The translations under genes were made by a program, and so were the position numbers. Shown piece after piece: positions 9,292-20,841 of a stretch of 64,000 bases of DNA. Position 1 is the first letter of the stretch; each line of letters opens with the position of its first letter. The stretch covers positions 3,224,001 to 3,288,000 of the forward strand of contig NZ_LR884459.1 in assembly GCF_904848165.1 (NCBI RefSeq). The letters run 5' to 3'. This stretch comes from Psychrobacter arenosus (lineage in GTDB: Bacteria; Pseudomonadota; Gammaproteobacteria; Pseudomonadales; Moraxellaceae). A model generated the notes under the pieces. It had not been told where the DNA came from. It did not search any database and worked only from the letters and a program-made list of their open reading frames with translations.

Positions 9292-10986
9292 TTAAGCAGG
9301 TTGGTGTTGGGCATTTAAGCCTGCTAATGAAGGAGTAGGGATGGCTTGGCCACTATTACCGATACCATGACCATGTTCCGCTTTGATAAGGTCCGCTATC
9401 TTTTCAGCAATCATAATCGTTGGCGCATTGGTATTGGCACTGATCAAGGTAGGCATAACTGACGCATCAACCACGCGCAACCCTTCGACACCGCGAACTT
9501 TACATTCTAAATCGACCACAGACTCGCTGTCTGAGCCCATGCGACAAGTGCCTACCGGATGGTAAACCGTATCGGATTTACTGCGGATAAGGTCAAGCAG
9601 GCCATGTTTTTCGATATGCTCGGCTGCGTAATCTTTTTTGATATATTTCGCCATTGGCGCTTCTTGCATAATCTCACGGGTGCGTTCTGCTCCCGCTAGC
9701 ATCACTTCGACATCTTTGGGATGCGATAAGAAGTTCGGGTCAATCAACGGGCGGTCGTTCGGATTGGCCGAAGCTAGCTTGACCGTACCGCGACTTTCTG
9801 GACGCAGGCAGCAACTGTGGATAGTGACCCCATAACCCCATTTAAGGTCACGGCCATGCTCATTGACGCGCGAGATAATGAAATGCAACTGCGTGTCTGG
9901 CCACTCTGGGTCGCCATCTTCCATAGCCGTAAAGAAAGCACCGGCTTCTGAGAAGTTGGTGGAGAGCAGTCCTGAGCCATCTTTTCTCCATTGCGGTAGC
10001 GCGTTTAGCAATCTACGGCCACCACCAAAGCCAATCCCAAAGACGTCTTTAGTGTTCACTTCATAATCAAGGACGATGTCTAAATGATCTTGCAGGTTTT
10101 CACCGACATTCGGTGAGTCATAAACGACGTCGATACCGTGTTCTTTAAGCTGCTCAGCAGGGCCGATACCCGACAGCATAAGTATTTGCGGTGAGCCAAA
10201 TGCGCCACTACAAACGATAACTTCTGAGCGAGCGGTGACACTATGCTCAACGCCATACTGACGATAGACGACCCCAGTAGCGCGTTGATTCTCAATAATA
10301 ACGCGTGAACCTAGGGCTTTGGTGATAATAGTCAGGTTGGCACGGTCCTCGTTGGGATGCACGTAAGCTGCGGCAGAGGAACAGCGTTGACCTTGTTTTT
10401 CTCCATGAAAATGGGTGACTTGATAGAGCCCTGCACCAATTTGGCTAGGCCCATTAAAGTCGTCATTTTTAGGCAGACCATTAGCTACAGCGGCTTCGAC
10501 AAAATCTTCAGATATACCACGTGGGCTCAGCTGTTCAGTGACATGCAAAGGGCCGCTATCGCCATGGTACTCATCAGCACCGCGGACGTTATTTTCGGCT
10601 TTTTTGAAATAAGGAAGGACGTCTTGGTAGCTCCAACCTGTACAGCCCAACTCTGCCCAAAGATCGTAGTCTTTTGGGTTGCCGCGGGTATAGACCATAG
10701 CATTGATAGCAGAGGAACCGCCTAAACACATACCACGCGGTTGAAAGCCTTTGCGATTGTTTAAATGTGCTTGAGGAGTAGTGCTTAGGCACCAATTGTT
10801 TAATTTAAAAGGTTTGCCTGGGACCATGAGTACCACACCTGCAGGGACGCGGACGGCGAGGTCTTTACCATCACCACCGTACTCTAATAGGCAAACACTG
10901 ACGTTAGGATTTTCTGAGAGACGACCGGCGAGTGCACAACCTGCAGAACCGCCACCAACGATGACATAGTCAAATTCCATTTTCAA
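9292..10986 (-). CDS. GMC-family FAD alcohol/choline dehydrogenase
   Basis: Product is 564 aa. It oxidises an alcohol to an aldehyde using FAD. The FAD-binding Rossmann motif V-G-G-G-S-A-G is at about residues 9-15. The GMC signature 1 region has [15 protein letters not shown], and signature 2 has [16 protein letters not shown]. The C-terminal H-P-V-G-T-C-R-M-G and N-x-N-A-P-T motifs hold the catalytic His/Asn pair. Choline dehydrogenase (BetA) and alkanol dehydrogenase (AlkJ) have very similar sequences. No betB/betI or alk genes are adjacent, so the substrate is open. The dpp operon and an aldehyde dehydrogenase lie further upstream in the same orientation. Confidence 0.9.
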   Translation of the reverse strand: MKMEFDYVIVGGGSAGCALAGRLSENPNVSVCLLEYGGDGKDLAVRVPAGVVLMVPGKPFKLNNWCLSTTPQAHLNNRKGFQPRGMCLGGSSAINAMVYTRGNPKDYDLWAELGCTGWSYQDVLPYFKKAENNVRGADEYHGDSGPLHVTEQLSPRGISEDFVEAAVANGLPKNDDFNGPSQIGAGLYQVTHFHGEKQGQRCSSAAAYVHPNEDRANLTIITKALGSRVIIENQRATGVVYRQYGVEHSVTARSEVIVCSGAFGSPQILMLSGIGPAEQLKEHGIDVVYDSPNVGENLQDHLDIVLDYEVNTKDVFGIGFGGGRRLLNALPQWRKDGSGLLSTNFSEAGAFFTAMEDGDPEWPDTQLHFIISRVNEHGRDLKWGYGVTIHSCCLRPESRGTVKLASANPNDRPLIDPNFLSHPKDVEVMLAGAERTREIMQEAPMAKYIKKDYAAEHIEKHGLLDLIRSKSDTVYHPVGTCRMGSDSESVVDLECKVRGVEGLRVVDASVMPTLISANTNAPTIMIAEKIADLIKAEHGHGIGNSGQAIPTPSLAGLNAQHQPA

Positions 10987-11322
10987 TTCCTTCTTGCTTC
11001 CATGCGATTAAAATAGTATCGATGTTCAATAACTAAGCTACTTAAACTATTTAAGCCATTAAGTCACTTTTATCGATTGATATCGAGTATAGCGAGATAT
11101 AAATGGTGACATAGTTTTTTTCGTAGGCTCGCAAGTCAGTATAAATAAGTGAGGTCGCTTGGGGTCTCGGTTTTGCTTATGGTTGTCTGATCTATATGCT
11201 CCCTATTAAATAGTCATAATTTGCCGAATAACCGTTGAGCGATAAAAAACCGCTGCATCCAACAGGGAATACAGCGGCAATTGCTAGTGACTAATAACTA
11301 ATAAATAAGTTAACTTGGCAGG
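10987..11322. other. intergenic region between GMC dehydrogenase and dppF
   Basis: Contains the dppF-side terminator at 11243-11278. The remainder has no gene and should hold the dehydrogenase promoter; no convincing promoter pair or operator is seen. Confidence 0.4.
11243..11278 (-). terminator. dpp operon terminator
   Basis: CCGCTG (11250-11255) pairs with CAGCGG (11272-11277) and is followed on the minus strand by six T residues. The 16-base loop is larger than usual. Confidence 0.65.
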
Positions 11323-12312
11323 CTAGGCTATCTCAGATGATTTACCATGAATCTCCTCTAAGCGCAGACAAGCTACCAAACGGCCTTCCCATTCGCGTAA
11401 TTTTGGCTCGACCTCGCTACATTCAGCTGTAGCATATGGACAACGCTTATGCAGGGCACAACCGCTTGGAAGGTTTAATGGACTAGGCAATTCGCCTCGT
11501 AGCGTAAGCTCTTTTTTATGACCAGTGATGGATGGAGCGGCCGACAATAGCGCGATGGTGTATGGGTGCTTAGGCGCTGCATAGATGGCTTCTTTAGGAC
11601 CATGCTCTACTGCCTGACCTAAGTACATGACCATCAAATCATCGGCGACGTGGCGCACCACTGATAAATCATGAGAGATAAACACGTATGCCGTATTATA
11701 TTCGTCTTGCAAGTCCATAAAGAGGTTGAGCACTTGCGCCTGAATCGACACATCTAGCGCTGAAGTAGGTTCGTCAGCGACCACGATTTTTGGGTTGAGC
11801 ATCATGGCACGGGCAAGGGCGATACGCTGCCGTTGACCACCCGAGAACATATGCGGATAGCGCCCTGAGTGCTCAGGACGTAAGCCAACGTGTTTCATCA
11901 TCGCTACGACTTTATCGCGCTTTTCTTCTTTGGACAGTTTGGTGTGAATATCCAAAGGCTCAGTCAGCTGATAGCCAATAGTATGGCGCGGATTAAGGCT
12001 GCCATACGGGTTTTGGAACACCATCTGAATCTCGGTGCGCAGCTCTTTTAAGTCACTACGGCTATAGTTGGTGGTGGCGGCATCGTTGATCAGCAGCTCA
12101 CCACTAGTAGGCGATTCAATCAAGGTCAGCTGGCGGGCGAGTGTAGATTTACCGCAACCGGACTCACCAACGATGGCTAAAGTCTTGCCGGCCTCTAATT
12201 CAAAAGAGATGCCATTAAGCGCGCGCACGTAAGCTTTGCCTTTACCTAAGCCTTTCGAAACTGGGTAATGCTTATGCAGATCATCTGCCTTTAAGACCAC
12301 TTTGTTACTCAT
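11323..12312 (-). CDS. dppF: dipeptide/oligopeptide ABC transporter ATP-binding protein
   Basis: Product is 329 aa. It is the second ATPase of a peptide importer on the inner face of the membrane. Walker [10 protein letters not shown] is at about residue 50, the signature M-F-S-G-G-Q-R-Q-R at about 163, Walker [12 protein letters not shown] follows, and the switch is F-I-S-H-D-L-S. A C-terminal oligopeptide-type extension carries Cys residues ([10 protein letters not shown], then A-E-C) that in this family can bind an iron-sulfur cluster or zinc. It overlaps dppD by 4 bases and is the last gene of the operon. Confidence 0.95.
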   Translation of the reverse strand: MSNKVVLKADDLHKHYPVSKGLGKGKAYVRALNGISFELEAGKTLAIVGESGCGKSTLARQLTLIESPTSGELLINDAATTNYSRSDLKELRTEIQMVFQNPYGSLNPRHTIGYQLTEPLDIHTKLSKEEKRDKVVAMMKHVGLRPEHSGRYPHMFSGGQRQRIALARAMMLNPKIVVADEPTSALDVSIQAQVLNLFMDLQDEYNTAYVFISHDLSVVRHVADDLMVMYLGQAVEHGPKEAIYAAPKHPYTIALLSAAPSITGHKKELTLRGELPSPLNLPSGCALHKRCPYATAECSEVEPKLREWEGRLVACLRLEEIHGKSSEIA

Positions 12313-13379
12313 ACTGGCGTCTCCAAGATGACTGCTGGGTTAGAGGAAGGCAAGTCGTTATGGATACAGCGCACCTTGCCATAAGGGGTAGGGAGAATGG
12401 GTGGCGGTACCTCACACGCAGGCTCTTTGTACGGGCAGCGCGGCGACAGCAGGCAGCCACTGGGACGATCGTATTGGCTAGGCACGACACCCGGCAAGCT
12501 GTGCAAGCGCTCTTGACCGATGGCCAATTCTGGAATGGCTTGTAGCAAGGCTTCGGTATAAGGGTGCGCGGGCTGTTGAAAGACGTGCGGTACGGTACTG
12601 GTCTCCACGACCTGTCCGGCATACATAACCGCCACATCGCGGGTACTCTGTGCTACCAAACCTAGGTCATGGGTAATCAATACCATCGCCATTTGCTTTT
12701 CGCGTTGTAGGCGGGCTAGCAAATCCATAATCTGCGCTTGTACGGTCACATCAAGCGCCGTAGTAGGCTCATCCGCAATCAGTAACTTAGGCTCGCAGGC
12801 GAGTGCCATAGCGATCATCACCCGTTGGCTCATACCACCAGAGAGTTGATGCGGGTAGACCTTCATACGGCTGGCGGCATCGGGCATCTCTACCAACTCT
12901 AGCAGCTCGAGGATACGTTGACGTACTGCGGCGCCGCGCATGCCTAAATGTGTCTTTAACACTTCGCCGAGTTGCATCTCTATGGTAAAGCTAGGGTTTA
13001 AGCAAGACATGGCATTCTGAAAGATCATCGAGATGTCTTTGCCAATAATTTTGCGTTTATCGCGAGCACCCATAGTCATCAAATCGTGACCATCAAAGTG
13101 TAAGCGATCCGCCAATACCGTAGCTGAGGGTGGTAATAGCCCCATCAAAGCCATCATCGTGACCGACTTACCAGAGCCGGACTCACCAACGATAGCGATA
13201 ACTTCACCTTGACGTACTTGTAGCGATACATCATCGACCGCACGGAAAGCACGCGGCCCCGTACCAAAGGTCACCGATAAATGCTCGATGTCTAGAATAG
13301 GCGCAGTATCTAAAGTAGTAGGCGTTTTTTGAATTAAGCCAGTGTCTAAACCAGGGTCTAAAATAGGAGAATTGTTCAT
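12309..13379 (-). CDS. dppD: dipeptide/oligopeptide ABC transporter ATP-binding protein
   Basis: Product is 356 aa, the partner ATPase of DppF. Walker [10 protein letters not shown] is at about residue 66, the signature L-S-G-G-M-S-Q-R-V at about 179, and Walker [12 protein letters not shown] follows. It has the same Cys-containing C-terminal oligopeptide domain ([10 protein letters not shown]). About 30 residues precede the ABC domain, with a repetitive P-I-L-D motif. It overlaps dppC by one base and dppF by four, which is tight translational coupling. Confidence 0.95.
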   Translation of the reverse strand: MNNSPILDPGLDTGLIQKTPTTLDTAPILDIEHLSVTFGTGPRAFRAVDDVSLQVRQGEVIAIVGESGSGKSVTMMALMGLLPPSATVLADRLHFDGHDLMTMGARDKRKIIGKDISMIFQNAMSCLNPSFTIEMQLGEVLKTHLGMRGAAVRQRILELLELVEMPDAASRMKVYPHQLSGGMSQRVMIAMALACEPKLLIADEPTTALDVTVQAQIMDLLARLQREKQMAMVLITHDLGLVAQSTRDVAVMYAGQVVETSTVPHVFQQPAHPYTEALLQAIPELAIGQERLHSLPGVVPSQYDRPSGCLLSPRCPYKEPACEVPPPILPTPYGKVRCIHNDLPSSNPAVILETPV

Positions 13380-14293
13380 TACGACACCTGCTTGAGTTTA
13401 GGATCCAGCGCATCACGTAGACCATCACCGGTTAAGTTAATAGATAAAGCGGCTAAGAAAATCGCAACACCCGGCCAAATAGCCAACCAAACATTACTTT
13501 GAATGTACTGACGAGCCGTACCTAGCATGGCACCCCATTCCGCATCCGGTGGCTGCACACCAAAGCCTAAGAAACCAATGGCACCGGCCTCTAAAATAGC
13601 GGAGGAGAAAATCATCGTAGCTTGGACGATAAGCGGCGCCATACAGTTAGGTAAGACTGTGATAAAGAGCAGACGTAAGACGCCGGCGCCCATAACTTGG
13701 GAGGCGGTGAAGTATTCTCGTTGTAGCTCTACCATAGCGGTCGCTCGCGTTAAGCGAATAAACGGCGGGGTACAGACTAGCGCAATAGTGATAATAGTAT
13801 TGGTCATCGATGGCCCTAAGATAGCGGCGATGATGATAGCCAATAACAAACTGGGATAAGACATCAAAATGTCATTCACCAGCATCACGGCTTTGCCCCA
13901 AACTTTGGGCCAAAAGGCGGCGCTAAGCCCTAAGCTCACGCCTGTAATCATAGCTAGTGAGGTAGCACTAAGACCAATAAATAAAGAGTAGCGAGAGCCG
14001 TACATGACCCGCGATAACGTATCGCGACCGGCATCATCTGTGCCCAAAAAGAACATAGAATCGCCACCGCTAAAGAAAGCCGGGGGCAGCTGTTCTTTGC
14101 CGGTAAACAGCTCGTACGGGTCATAAGGAGCAATGGTCGGGGCTAAAATAGCCACGATGACCATCAACATTAAAACGATAAACCCCAACACCGCGCCTTT
14201 ATTGCGGCAAAAGGTGGATAAAAATAGCTGCCAAGACGACGGTGGCTTGGGGGCTACCAGCGCGGCATCAGTAGGAAGGACAGAAGGCTTCAT
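13379..14293 (-). CDS. dppC: dipeptide ABC transporter permease
   Basis: Product is 304 aa. The N-terminal OppC_N-type segment with one membrane helix ([26 protein letters not shown]) is followed by five helices of the BPD-transport domain. The EAA-type coupling loop is [14 protein letters not shown] near residue 195. Together with DppB it forms the inner-membrane channel for di- and oligopeptides. It is separated from dppB by about 150 bases, more than the other dpp junctions. Confidence 0.94.
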   Translation of the reverse strand: MKPSVLPTDAALVAPKPPSSWQLFLSTFCRNKGAVLGFIVLMLMVIVAILAPTIAPYDPYELFTGKEQLPPAFFSGGDSMFFLGTDDAGRDTLSRVMYGSRYSLFIGLSATSLAMITGVSLGLSAAFWPKVWGKAVMLVNDILMSYPSLLLAIIIAAILGPSMTNTIITIALVCTPPFIRLTRATAMVELQREYFTASQVMGAGVLRLLFITVLPNCMAPLIVQATMIFSSAILEAGAIGFLGFGVQPPDAEWGAMLGTARQYIQSNVWLAIWPGVAIFLAALSINLTGDGLRDALDPKLKQVS

Positions 14294-14449
14294 GGAATAT
14301 TCCTGTAGTGAATTAGACCTTGTTTTACGCCGCTAGTTTGAGGGGCTACAAGGTCATCACAAGCACTATGGCTAATTATGAAAAACGCTAAATAGGTATT
14401 GCAGAGACACGTATCATGTATCCGAGGGGCGCAGTGCCCCAACAATAAG

Positions 14450-15466
14450 CTAGGCGGAATGACGAATTCTAGGATTAATAAGCCCGTATAAAATGTCGAT
14501 CATTAGGCTGACTAAAATCAAAGCAGTCGCGACTAATAAAATGCCATTTTGGACAATGGGGTAATCCCTAGTAAAGAAGCCATCCAGCAGCCAGTTGCCA
14601 ACACCAGGCCAACTAAAGATCGTCTCAGTGATAATTGCGCCGGCCAGCAAGGTAGCCATCTGTAGCCCCACTACCGTCACCACGGTAATCAAAGCGTTGC
14701 GCATCACGTGAATAAGGATCACACGTTTCGGCGATAGACCTTTAGCTCTTGCCGTCCGCACATAATCTTCATCCAACACTTCTAGCATAGCCGAGCGCGT
14801 CATACGTGCAATCATAGCTAATGGAATAGTGGAGAGTGCTATTGAAGGCAGGATAAAGTGCTTCACGACGTTCCAGAAGGCACCGGGCTCACCCGAGCTT
14901 AAAGAGCCTAACAGCCAGGACCCATATAAGGGTTTGACGTCTAGAAACTGAGCGACAGAAATGACGCCAGAGACCGGCAATAGGCCTAAGTAATGGGCAA
15001 AGATACCAGTAAGAATAGGGCCTAGCAGATAGATAGGCATTGAGTAGCCGGCGAGGGCACCTGACATGAGGGTATAGTCCAGCCAAGTCCCGCGGCGTAG
15101 GGCCGCTAAAATACCTAAGCTGATCCCAACGATACTGGCGATAGTAATCGCACACAGCGCCAACTCTAAAGTTGGGACAAAGTGCGCAAAGAAGTCTTGG
15201 AGAATAGGGGTTCGGGTGCGGAAGGACTCGCCGAAGTTCCCTTGTAGTATGCCGGTTAGATAATCCCAGTATTGCACAGGTAGTGGTTTGTCTAAGCCTA
15301 GGCGAGCTAGGGCTTGGGCATGCAGTTCAGGATCGACCATACGCTCACCCATCATAATCTCCACCACATCGCCAGGCACTAAGCGGATGAGGATAAAGGT
15401 CGATAGGGTTAAGCCAATATAGACGGGAACTAAGATTAAAATCCGGCGTAAAATATAAAGTAGCAT
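14450..15466 (-). CDS. dppB: dipeptide ABC transporter permease
   Basis: Product is 338 aa. It begins with the usual M-L-L-Y-I-L-R-R-I-L helix, then L-V-P-G-D-V-V-E-I-M-M-G in the first periplasmic domain. It ends with the BPD-transport domain with coupling loop T-A-R-A-K-G-L-S-P-K-R-V-I and the terminal I-L-Y-G-L-I-N-P-R-I-R. It lies downstream of dppA after a 236-base gap that contains a terminator-like hairpin, so its expression may be lower than that of the binding protein. Confidence 0.94.
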   Translation of the reverse strand: MLLYILRRILILVPVYIGLTLSTFILIRLVPGDVVEIMMGERMVDPELHAQALARLGLDKPLPVQYWDYLTGILQGNFGESFRTRTPILQDFFAHFVPTLELALCAITIASIVGISLGILAALRRGTWLDYTLMSGALAGYSMPIYLLGPILTGIFAHYLGLLPVSGVISVAQFLDVKPLYGSWLLGSLSSGEPGAFWNVVKHFILPSIALSTIPLAMIARMTRSAMLEVLDEDYVRTARAKGLSPKRVILIHVMRNALITVVTVVGLQMATLLAGAIITETIFSWPGVGNWLLDGFFTRDYPIVQNGILLVATALILVSLMIDILYGLINPRIRHSA

Positions 15467-15546
15467 GGCTCGGCTCGATTTTATAAAAGTGGCTTTGACG
15501 GGGTATAGTGACGTTTTGTCTGCTGTTGCTGAGCAAATAGGCCAGA

Positions 15547-15582
15547 CAAAAACGGCTGGGACAGAATCTCTGCACCAGCCGC
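15547..15582 (-). terminator. terminator-like hairpin between dppA and dppB
   Basis: Seven-base GC-rich stem CGGCTGG (15553-15559) with CCAGCCG (15575-15581), a further internal CAGA/TCTG pairing, and five T residues on the minus strand. Positioned to attenuate read-through from dppA into dppBCDF. Confidence 0.7.
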
Positions 15583-15702
15583 AAACGTATATAAAGTAAT
15601 GACTATAGCCTAAACTTCGTCACTAGGGTTTGAAGTACTGGTATTGACACTAATACCAATATTTATTGCATGACTGATATTAGTTAAGGTTAATAAGTAG
15701 CC

Positions 15703-17361
15703 TTATTCAATATCAACACCATCAAAGCGAATCGAGCCAAGTGGGCTAATTTTATAGTCTTTAACATTTGGCGTGGTCAATACCGTCACAACTGAGTTAG
15801 CCACTGTGGTCCAAGGCAGCTGATCTTTAAAGATAACCTGCGCTTGCTCATAGTTCGCAATACGCTCATCTTGGTTGGTATTGGCACGGGCATCCATGAC
15901 CAACTTATCAAACTCTGGGTTACACCAGCGTGAGTAGTTATTACCGCCAACCGCGTCACAAGATAACAGTGCGCCTAACCAGTTGTCAGGGTCCCCATTA
16001 TCACCAGTCCAACCGGCTAAGATAGCCTCTGGCTCACCTTTACCGGCACGTTTTAGATACTCGCCCCACTCATAAGTGACCAGCTTGGCTTTCACGCCCA
16101 CTTTTGCCCAATCAGCTTGAATCATCTCAGCCATAAGCTTCGCGTTCGGGTTATAAGGGCGCTGCACCGGCATATACCATAGGTCGATTTCTAAATCTTT
16201 GGCACCCGCTTCAGCCAATAGAGCTTTGGCTTTTTCGATATCGTAAGGCGCGTCTTTAATGTCTTTGTTATAGCCCCACTGGGTTGGTGGCATTGGGTTG
16301 ACCGCTTTGATACCTGAGCCTTGATAGACGGCATCAATGAGCGCGTCTTTGTTGATGGCCATATCTAGAGCGCGACGCACTTTCACATCTTTAAGGTCTG
16401 GTTTTTCAGTGTTATAGCCTAAATAACCCACGTTAAAGCCGGCATCGTCCAAGACATTAGCTTTGCCCGATTTCTTCGCAGAGTCGACTTCAGAAGGGTT
16501 GGCATAAGCGGAGACATTACACTCACCCGCTTGTACTTTTTGCGCGCGTACCGCAGAGTCTTTAGTGATAACGAAGACTAGGTTATCGATATGGATATCG
16601 TCTTTATTCCAATAGTCTGGGTTTTTGGTATAGCGAATCTGTGCATCTTTTTGATACGAAGTAAAGACGAAAGGACCAGTACCAACAGGTTTGGTGTTCA
16701 AGTCAGCCGCTTTACCTGCGTCTTGTAGCTGCTTAGCGTATTCTGCTGAATGCACATAAGCGAATGGCATAGCTAGGTTTTGTAAGAATGGTGCGTTGGT
16801 CTCATTTAGGGTGATTTTCACCGTATAGTCATCGACTTTTTCAACGTCGGCTATGATGTCAGGCAGACCCATGCCGATTGAGTATGGGAACTCAGCAGGG
16901 TAGTCTTTGTTAAAGGCAAAGTCGGTATCGGTTAGACGATCGAGGGTGAAGATAATGTCATCAGCATTGAAGTCACGCGTTGGGGTGAAGTAATCAGTCT
17001 TGCCGAATTTGACGCCTTTACGCAGATGCAAGGTATAAGTCTTGCCGTCTTCGCTGATCTCCCAGCTCTCTGCTAGACCAGGCTCAATCTCAGTCTCGCC
17101 ACGTTTGAACTGCACGATACCGTTATAAATAGGATAGGCGCTGGCATCAAAGTCAGTACCGGCGGTATATTGGGCAGGGTCAAAACCGGCTGGGCTACCT
17201 TCTGAACAGTAAATTAAGGTCTTAGCGCCTTTGGCAGCACTACCGGCATCCGCAGTTTTATCGGCGGTTTTATTGTCGCCACTACAGGCCATTACGCCTA
17301 GAGTCATAGTGGCTAGTAAAGTGAGTTTGAACAGTGGGCTTTTTAGCGTGGCTTTTTGCAT
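15703..17361 (-). CDS. dppA: dipeptide-binding lipoprotein of ABC transporter
   Basis: Product is 552 aa, SBP family 5. The N-terminus is a lipoprotein signal (hydrophobic core and lipobox G-V-M-A-C at about residues 22-26), so it is lipid-anchored rather than freely periplasmic like E. coli DppA. The family core is clear: L-I-Y-C-S-E-G-S-P-A-G-F-D-P, G-L-A-E-S-W-E-I-S-x-D-G-K-T-Y-T, and G-T-G-P-F. It delivers peptides to DppBC and is first in the operon. Substrate may be dipeptides, heme or other small peptides; the sequence alone does not decide. Confidence 0.94.
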   Translation of the reverse strand: MQKATLKSPLFKLTLLATMTLGVMACSGDNKTADKTADAGSAAKGAKTLIYCSEGSPAGFDPAQYTAGTDFDASAYPIYNGIVQFKRGETEIEPGLAESWEISEDGKTYTLHLRKGVKFGKTDYFTPTRDFNADDIIFTLDRLTDTDFAFNKDYPAEFPYSIGMGLPDIIADVEKVDDYTVKITLNETNAPFLQNLAMPFAYVHSAEYAKQLQDAGKAADLNTKPVGTGPFVFTSYQKDAQIRYTKNPDYWNKDDIHIDNLVFVITKDSAVRAQKVQAGECNVSAYANPSEVDSAKKSGKANVLDDAGFNVGYLGYNTEKPDLKDVKVRRALDMAINKDALIDAVYQGSGIKAVNPMPPTQWGYNKDIKDAPYDIEKAKALLAEAGAKDLEIDLWYMPVQRPYNPNAKLMAEMIQADWAKVGVKAKLVTYEWGEYLKRAGKGEPEAILAGWTGDNGDPDNWLGALLSCDAVGGNNYSRWCNPEFDKLVMDARANTNQDERIANYEQAQVIFKDQLPWTTVANSVVTVLTTPNVKDYKISPLGSIRFDGVDIE

Positions 17362-17910
17362 GGTTACATCCTGTAATTATGAAAGATTAAATAACGGTTA
17401 ACTGCTCAAACTTCATGTTGGGTAGTCATTGAATGCTATTTAAAATGATATCCGTATCTTATTAGGATACTTAGAAGGCTAATAATAAGTAAAGAAAAGT
17501 AGCCTTACTCTATAATTTATAAACTAACCTAAGGTTTTATTTCCTAAACCCACCATTATTTTTAGTAAAATAGTGGCTTAGCGTAGCTAGCTGTACATTA
17601 CAGCTGACCCATAATCAAAAAAAACAGACTTATAAAAATAAGTCATGGCATAAAATTATGGTAAAACCAAAGTTGAACGACAAATATACTATGTAAAGAT
17701 AATGTAACGCAAGGTTTCTATGCATTCATTTGCATAAAATATAGTACATAGGCCATTTATCAGTGTGCAAAAACCTAATAATAGTGATGCCACTAGGTGG
17801 CAGAAGCGCTTTAATTATAATAATTTATATTCTACAGAAGGGCTAGTTAGGCATGAGATAAACCCCGCCTAAAAACACTAGCTTTGTTAGTTAAATTTAG
17901 TATTGACACC
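17362..17910. other. intergenic region upstream of dppA
   Basis: 549 AT-rich bases. It should hold the dpp promoter and leader. I see an imperfect hairpin near 17550-17576 (CCACCATTATTTT paired with AAAATAGTGG) and no open reading frame with a credible start. No riboswitch motif is recognised. Confidence 0.35.
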
Positions 17911-18237
17911 CTAGATTTCACATAGCTCAGAGCGGACGATAAAGCGTTTACCTTCAGGGATTTCTAAAGAAAAACTAGCCCCACGTCCTGGCACAACGTC
18001 AATCGTTAAGTCCGTATGCTGCCACAATTTATGTTGGGCCTTACCCATATAAAAAGGGCACCCTACGAGCTCACCTACTAGGACATCCTGACCGCCCACT
18101 TTAAATTCCCCTAAGGGATAACACATAGGAGAGCTGCCATCACAGCAGCCACCGGATTGATGAAACATCAACTCACCGTGTTTAGACTTTAATAATTCAA
18201 TCAGCTCGATACAAGCTTGGGTGGGGGAGACTTTCAT
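17911..18237 (-). CDS. DUF779 family protein
   Basis: Product is 108 aa. The conserved pattern L-M-F-H-Q-S-G-G-C-C-D-G-S-S-P-M-C-Y (about residues 23-40) is diagnostic of DUF779, with clustered Cys and His residues that suggest metal binding. The family is typically encoded next to ExaC/AcoD-type aldehyde dehydrogenases, as here. Its function is not established. A terminator and about 400 bases separate it from the dehydrogenase, so it is probably also transcribed from its own promoter. AAGGAG lies before the ATG. Confidence 0.85.
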   Translation of the reverse strand: MKVSPTQACIELIELLKSKHGELMFHQSGGCCDGSSPMCYPLGEFKVGGQDVLVGELVGCPFYMGKAQHKLWQHTDLTIDVVPGRGASFSLEIPEGKRFIVRSELCEI

Positions 18238-18641
18238 AAAATACTCCTTATGACTATATAAATTGTTTTATAGCAGCTATATCAATTGCTGTATATGCCA
18301 TTTATAAAAGATATAAACAATTTTCAATTTTATAAAGTCAATGATTTTATTAAACTAAGAGAATATAAATAACCGTTGAAATATTTAATTTAATATTAAG
18401 TAAGACAGTTGTGCGTTAAAACCATTCGCTATAGCAAAATCAAGGTCATACTAAGCACTGACTCACGACAATTTTAGAGAAATTTTTAAAAAGTAAAGAG
18501 CTATTGTTAAAGCATAAAGAAGGGCAATTAAATAGTTAAAGACCATTCAATAAAAAAATGCAACCTACCCTAGGATAGATTGCATTCTTTACAGTAAAGT
18601 CACTACTGTCATTAACCGTTGTCTAAACAGACAGTGCTAAT
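18238..18641. other. intergenic region between DUF779 and aldehyde dehydrogenase genes
   Basis: AT-rich, with the aldehyde dehydrogenase terminator at 18552-18587. The rest has no gene and should hold the DUF779 promoter. Confidence 0.4.
18552..18587 (-). terminator. aldehyde dehydrogenase terminator
   Basis: Long stem of about 11 bp pairing AATGCAATCTA (minus strand) with TAGGTTGCATT, followed by seven T residues. Confidence 0.85.
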
Positions 18642-20168
18642 TTAGAAGAAACCCATCGCTTTAGGGCTATACGATACCAGCATGTTTTTGGTCTGCTGAT
18701 AATGATCTAACATCATCAGATGGTTTTCGCGACCAATTCCCGATTGCTTGTAACCGCCAAAGGCAGCGTGGGCAGGGTAGAGGTGATAACAGTTGGTCCA
18801 AACGCGACCCGCTTGAATACCACGGCCAAAGCGATAAGCTTTATGGACGCTACGAGTCCAGACCCCAGCACCTAGGCCATACAAGGTATCGTTGGCGATA
18901 CGCATGGCTTCGTCGTCATCTTTAAAGGTAGTGACCGAAAGCACAGGACCAAAGATTTCTTCTTGGAACACGCGCATGTCGTTAGTGCCTTCAAAAATCG
19001 TAGGCTTAACGTAGTAGCCGCCTGCCAATTCGCCTTCGTGCTGCATCTGCTCACCGCCGACGAGCACTTTCGCGCCTTCTTTCTTACCGATATCTAAGTA
19101 AGATAGGATTTTCTCTAGCTGATCTGAGCTAGCCTGCGCACCAACCATAGTATCGGTATCTAGTGGGTTGCCAAGTTTGATGGCATTAACACGCTCGACA
19201 CAACGCTTGATGAATTCGTCATAAATGCTTTCATGAACGAGGGCGCGTGATGGGCAAGTACAAACTTCGCCTTGGTTTAGCGCAAACATAACCAAACCTT
19301 CAACCGCTTTATCTAAGAAATCATCATCTTCGTCCATGATATCGGCAAAGAAGATGTTCGGGCTCTTGCCCCCCAACTCTAGCGTAACTGGAATAATATT
19401 TTCGCTAGCGTACTGCATAATCAGGCGACCTGTGGTGGTTTCACCAGTAAAGGCCACTTTATTAATACGGGGGCTTGAAGCCAAAGGTTTACCGGCTTCT
19501 ACGCCAAAACCGTTGACGACGTTGAGCACGCCTTTAGGCAATAGGTCAGCAACACCGATCGTATCTAGCATATATAGGATAGAGGCAGGCGTCTGCTCAG
19601 CCGGTTTCATCACGATACAGTTACCCGCTGCTAGGGCAGGAGCAATTTTCCAGATCGCCATTAGGATAGGGAAGTTCCATGGGATAATCTGACCGACAAC
19701 CCCTAAAGGCTCATGGAAATGATAGGCCACGGTATCTTCATCAATTTGACTGATGCCGCCTTCTTGAGCACGAATGGCACCAGCGAAATAGCGCAGTTGA
19801 TCAATGGCTAAAGGAATATCGGCCATGAGACATTCGCGAACTGGCTTGCCATTTTCATAAGTTTCAGCGATAGCGATATTTTCTAAGTTGGCTTCCATGG
19901 CATCGGCCATTTTTAGCAAGTAGCCCGCACGCTCTGCCACGCTAGTTTTGCCCCAAGCGTCTTTAGCAGCATGAGCCGCGTCTAGTGCCAGTTCAATATC
20001 GGCTTCTTTTGAGCGCGCCACTTGGCAAATTACTTTACCATTGATAGGGCTAGTATTTTCGAAGTACTCACCATCGACAGGAGCTACCCATTCGCCACCA
20101 ATGAAGTTATCGTATTTTTCGCGGAATTTGACAGGACTGTTTTCTGTATTAGGATAATCGTATTGCAT
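18642..20168 (-). CDS. NAD-dependent aldehyde dehydrogenase (ExaC/AcoD type)
   Basis: Product is 508 aa. It oxidises acetaldehyde and similar aldehydes to acids. The catalytic Cys is in [11 protein letters not shown] (about residue 302-304), the general base Glu in L-E-L-G-G-K-S-P-N (about 269), and the cofactor region in F-T-G-E-T-T-T-G-R. The double-Cys motif C-T-C and the ending [13 protein letters not shown] are typical of the ethanol/acetoin-linked subgroup. The DUF779 gene downstream fits this class. An alcohol dehydrogenase of the GMC family lies 8 kb away in the same orientation, but pathway coupling is only a possibility. Confidence 0.93.
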   Translation of the reverse strand: MQYDYPNTENSPVKFREKYDNFIGGEWVAPVDGEYFENTSPINGKVICQVARSKEADIELALDAAHAAKDAWGKTSVAERAGYLLKMADAMEANLENIAIAETYENGKPVRECLMADIPLAIDQLRYFAGAIRAQEGGISQIDEDTVAYHFHEPLGVVGQIIPWNFPILMAIWKIAPALAAGNCIVMKPAEQTPASILYMLDTIGVADLLPKGVLNVVNGFGVEAGKPLASSPRINKVAFTGETTTGRLIMQYASENIIPVTLELGGKSPNIFFADIMDEDDDFLDKAVEGLVMFALNQGEVCTCPSRALVHESIYDEFIKRCVERVNAIKLGNPLDTDTMVGAQASSDQLEKILSYLDIGKKEGAKVLVGGEQMQHEGELAGGYYVKPTIFEGTNDMRVFQEEIFGPVLSVTTFKDDDEAMRIANDTLYGLGAGVWTRSVHKAYRFGRGIQAGRVWTNCYHLYPAHAAFGGYKQSGIGRENHLMMLDHYQQTKNMLVSYSPKAMGFF

Positions 20169-20841
20169 GTAACGCTCCTTGTTGTATGCGGATTTGATAT
20201 TTTGAAGGGAGTAATCAGGGCTTTTATAGCCGTAGGGTTATAAAAACCATCGTAAATAATAGGATGACGGATTAACCAATGTTTTCAATGACATTGTTTT
20301 AATCCAAACTTAAGTCAGACATCCTTAATCTTGACCTTTTTACAGTAATCACTGTGAGTAATTAACTTTGTCTAACCGACTGTATCTCGTTAACTCTATA
20401 TAACTAACTGTGCATGATGGCAGGCTTTAGCGTTTTATAAATTAGCTTAGCTGGCCATTGCTGTAGCCTTATCCTACTGCTTTTATAATGATACTAATAG
20501 TTCCATTTTAGTATAGGTTTGCAGTATTACATGAATTAAAGTTATGGGAAGTATAACCTATAATTTATCTTAGTTTCTAGTCCATAGTGACCGCAGTCCT
20601 ATAATTTACCCCTCGGTAAAAACGTCTGTTTAAACTCTAGTTATATCAATAAAATTAAAACTTTAATAGAGGGTTTGTCGCGTAAGCTAGCGGTATGTTA
20701 CTCTCAATCACTTTAAAGCCCTGTTTTCGGGTCGTAATTTAGCCGGTTTCCCCTGTATAATGTGCTTGGTTTTTATCAGTATCCTGCAATGGTAAATTAC
20801 TGTTTCACCTCCCTTCTTTTTTCTACTTTCGGTCTGAAGCT
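20169..20841. other. intergenic region between aldehyde dehydrogenase and helicase genes
   Basis: 673 bases, divergent. No gene, RNA or repeat is recognised. I looked for a sigma54-type element upstream of the aldehyde dehydrogenase, because relatives often use one, and did not see one. Confidence 0.4.

Noticed and set aside
10357..10725. 122-codon open frame antisense to the GMC dehydrogenase
   Set aside because: Shadow frame inside a well-conserved gene.
19336..19692. 118-codon open frame antisense to aldehyde dehydrogenase
   Set aside because: Shadow frame; the sense strand carries all catalytic motifs.
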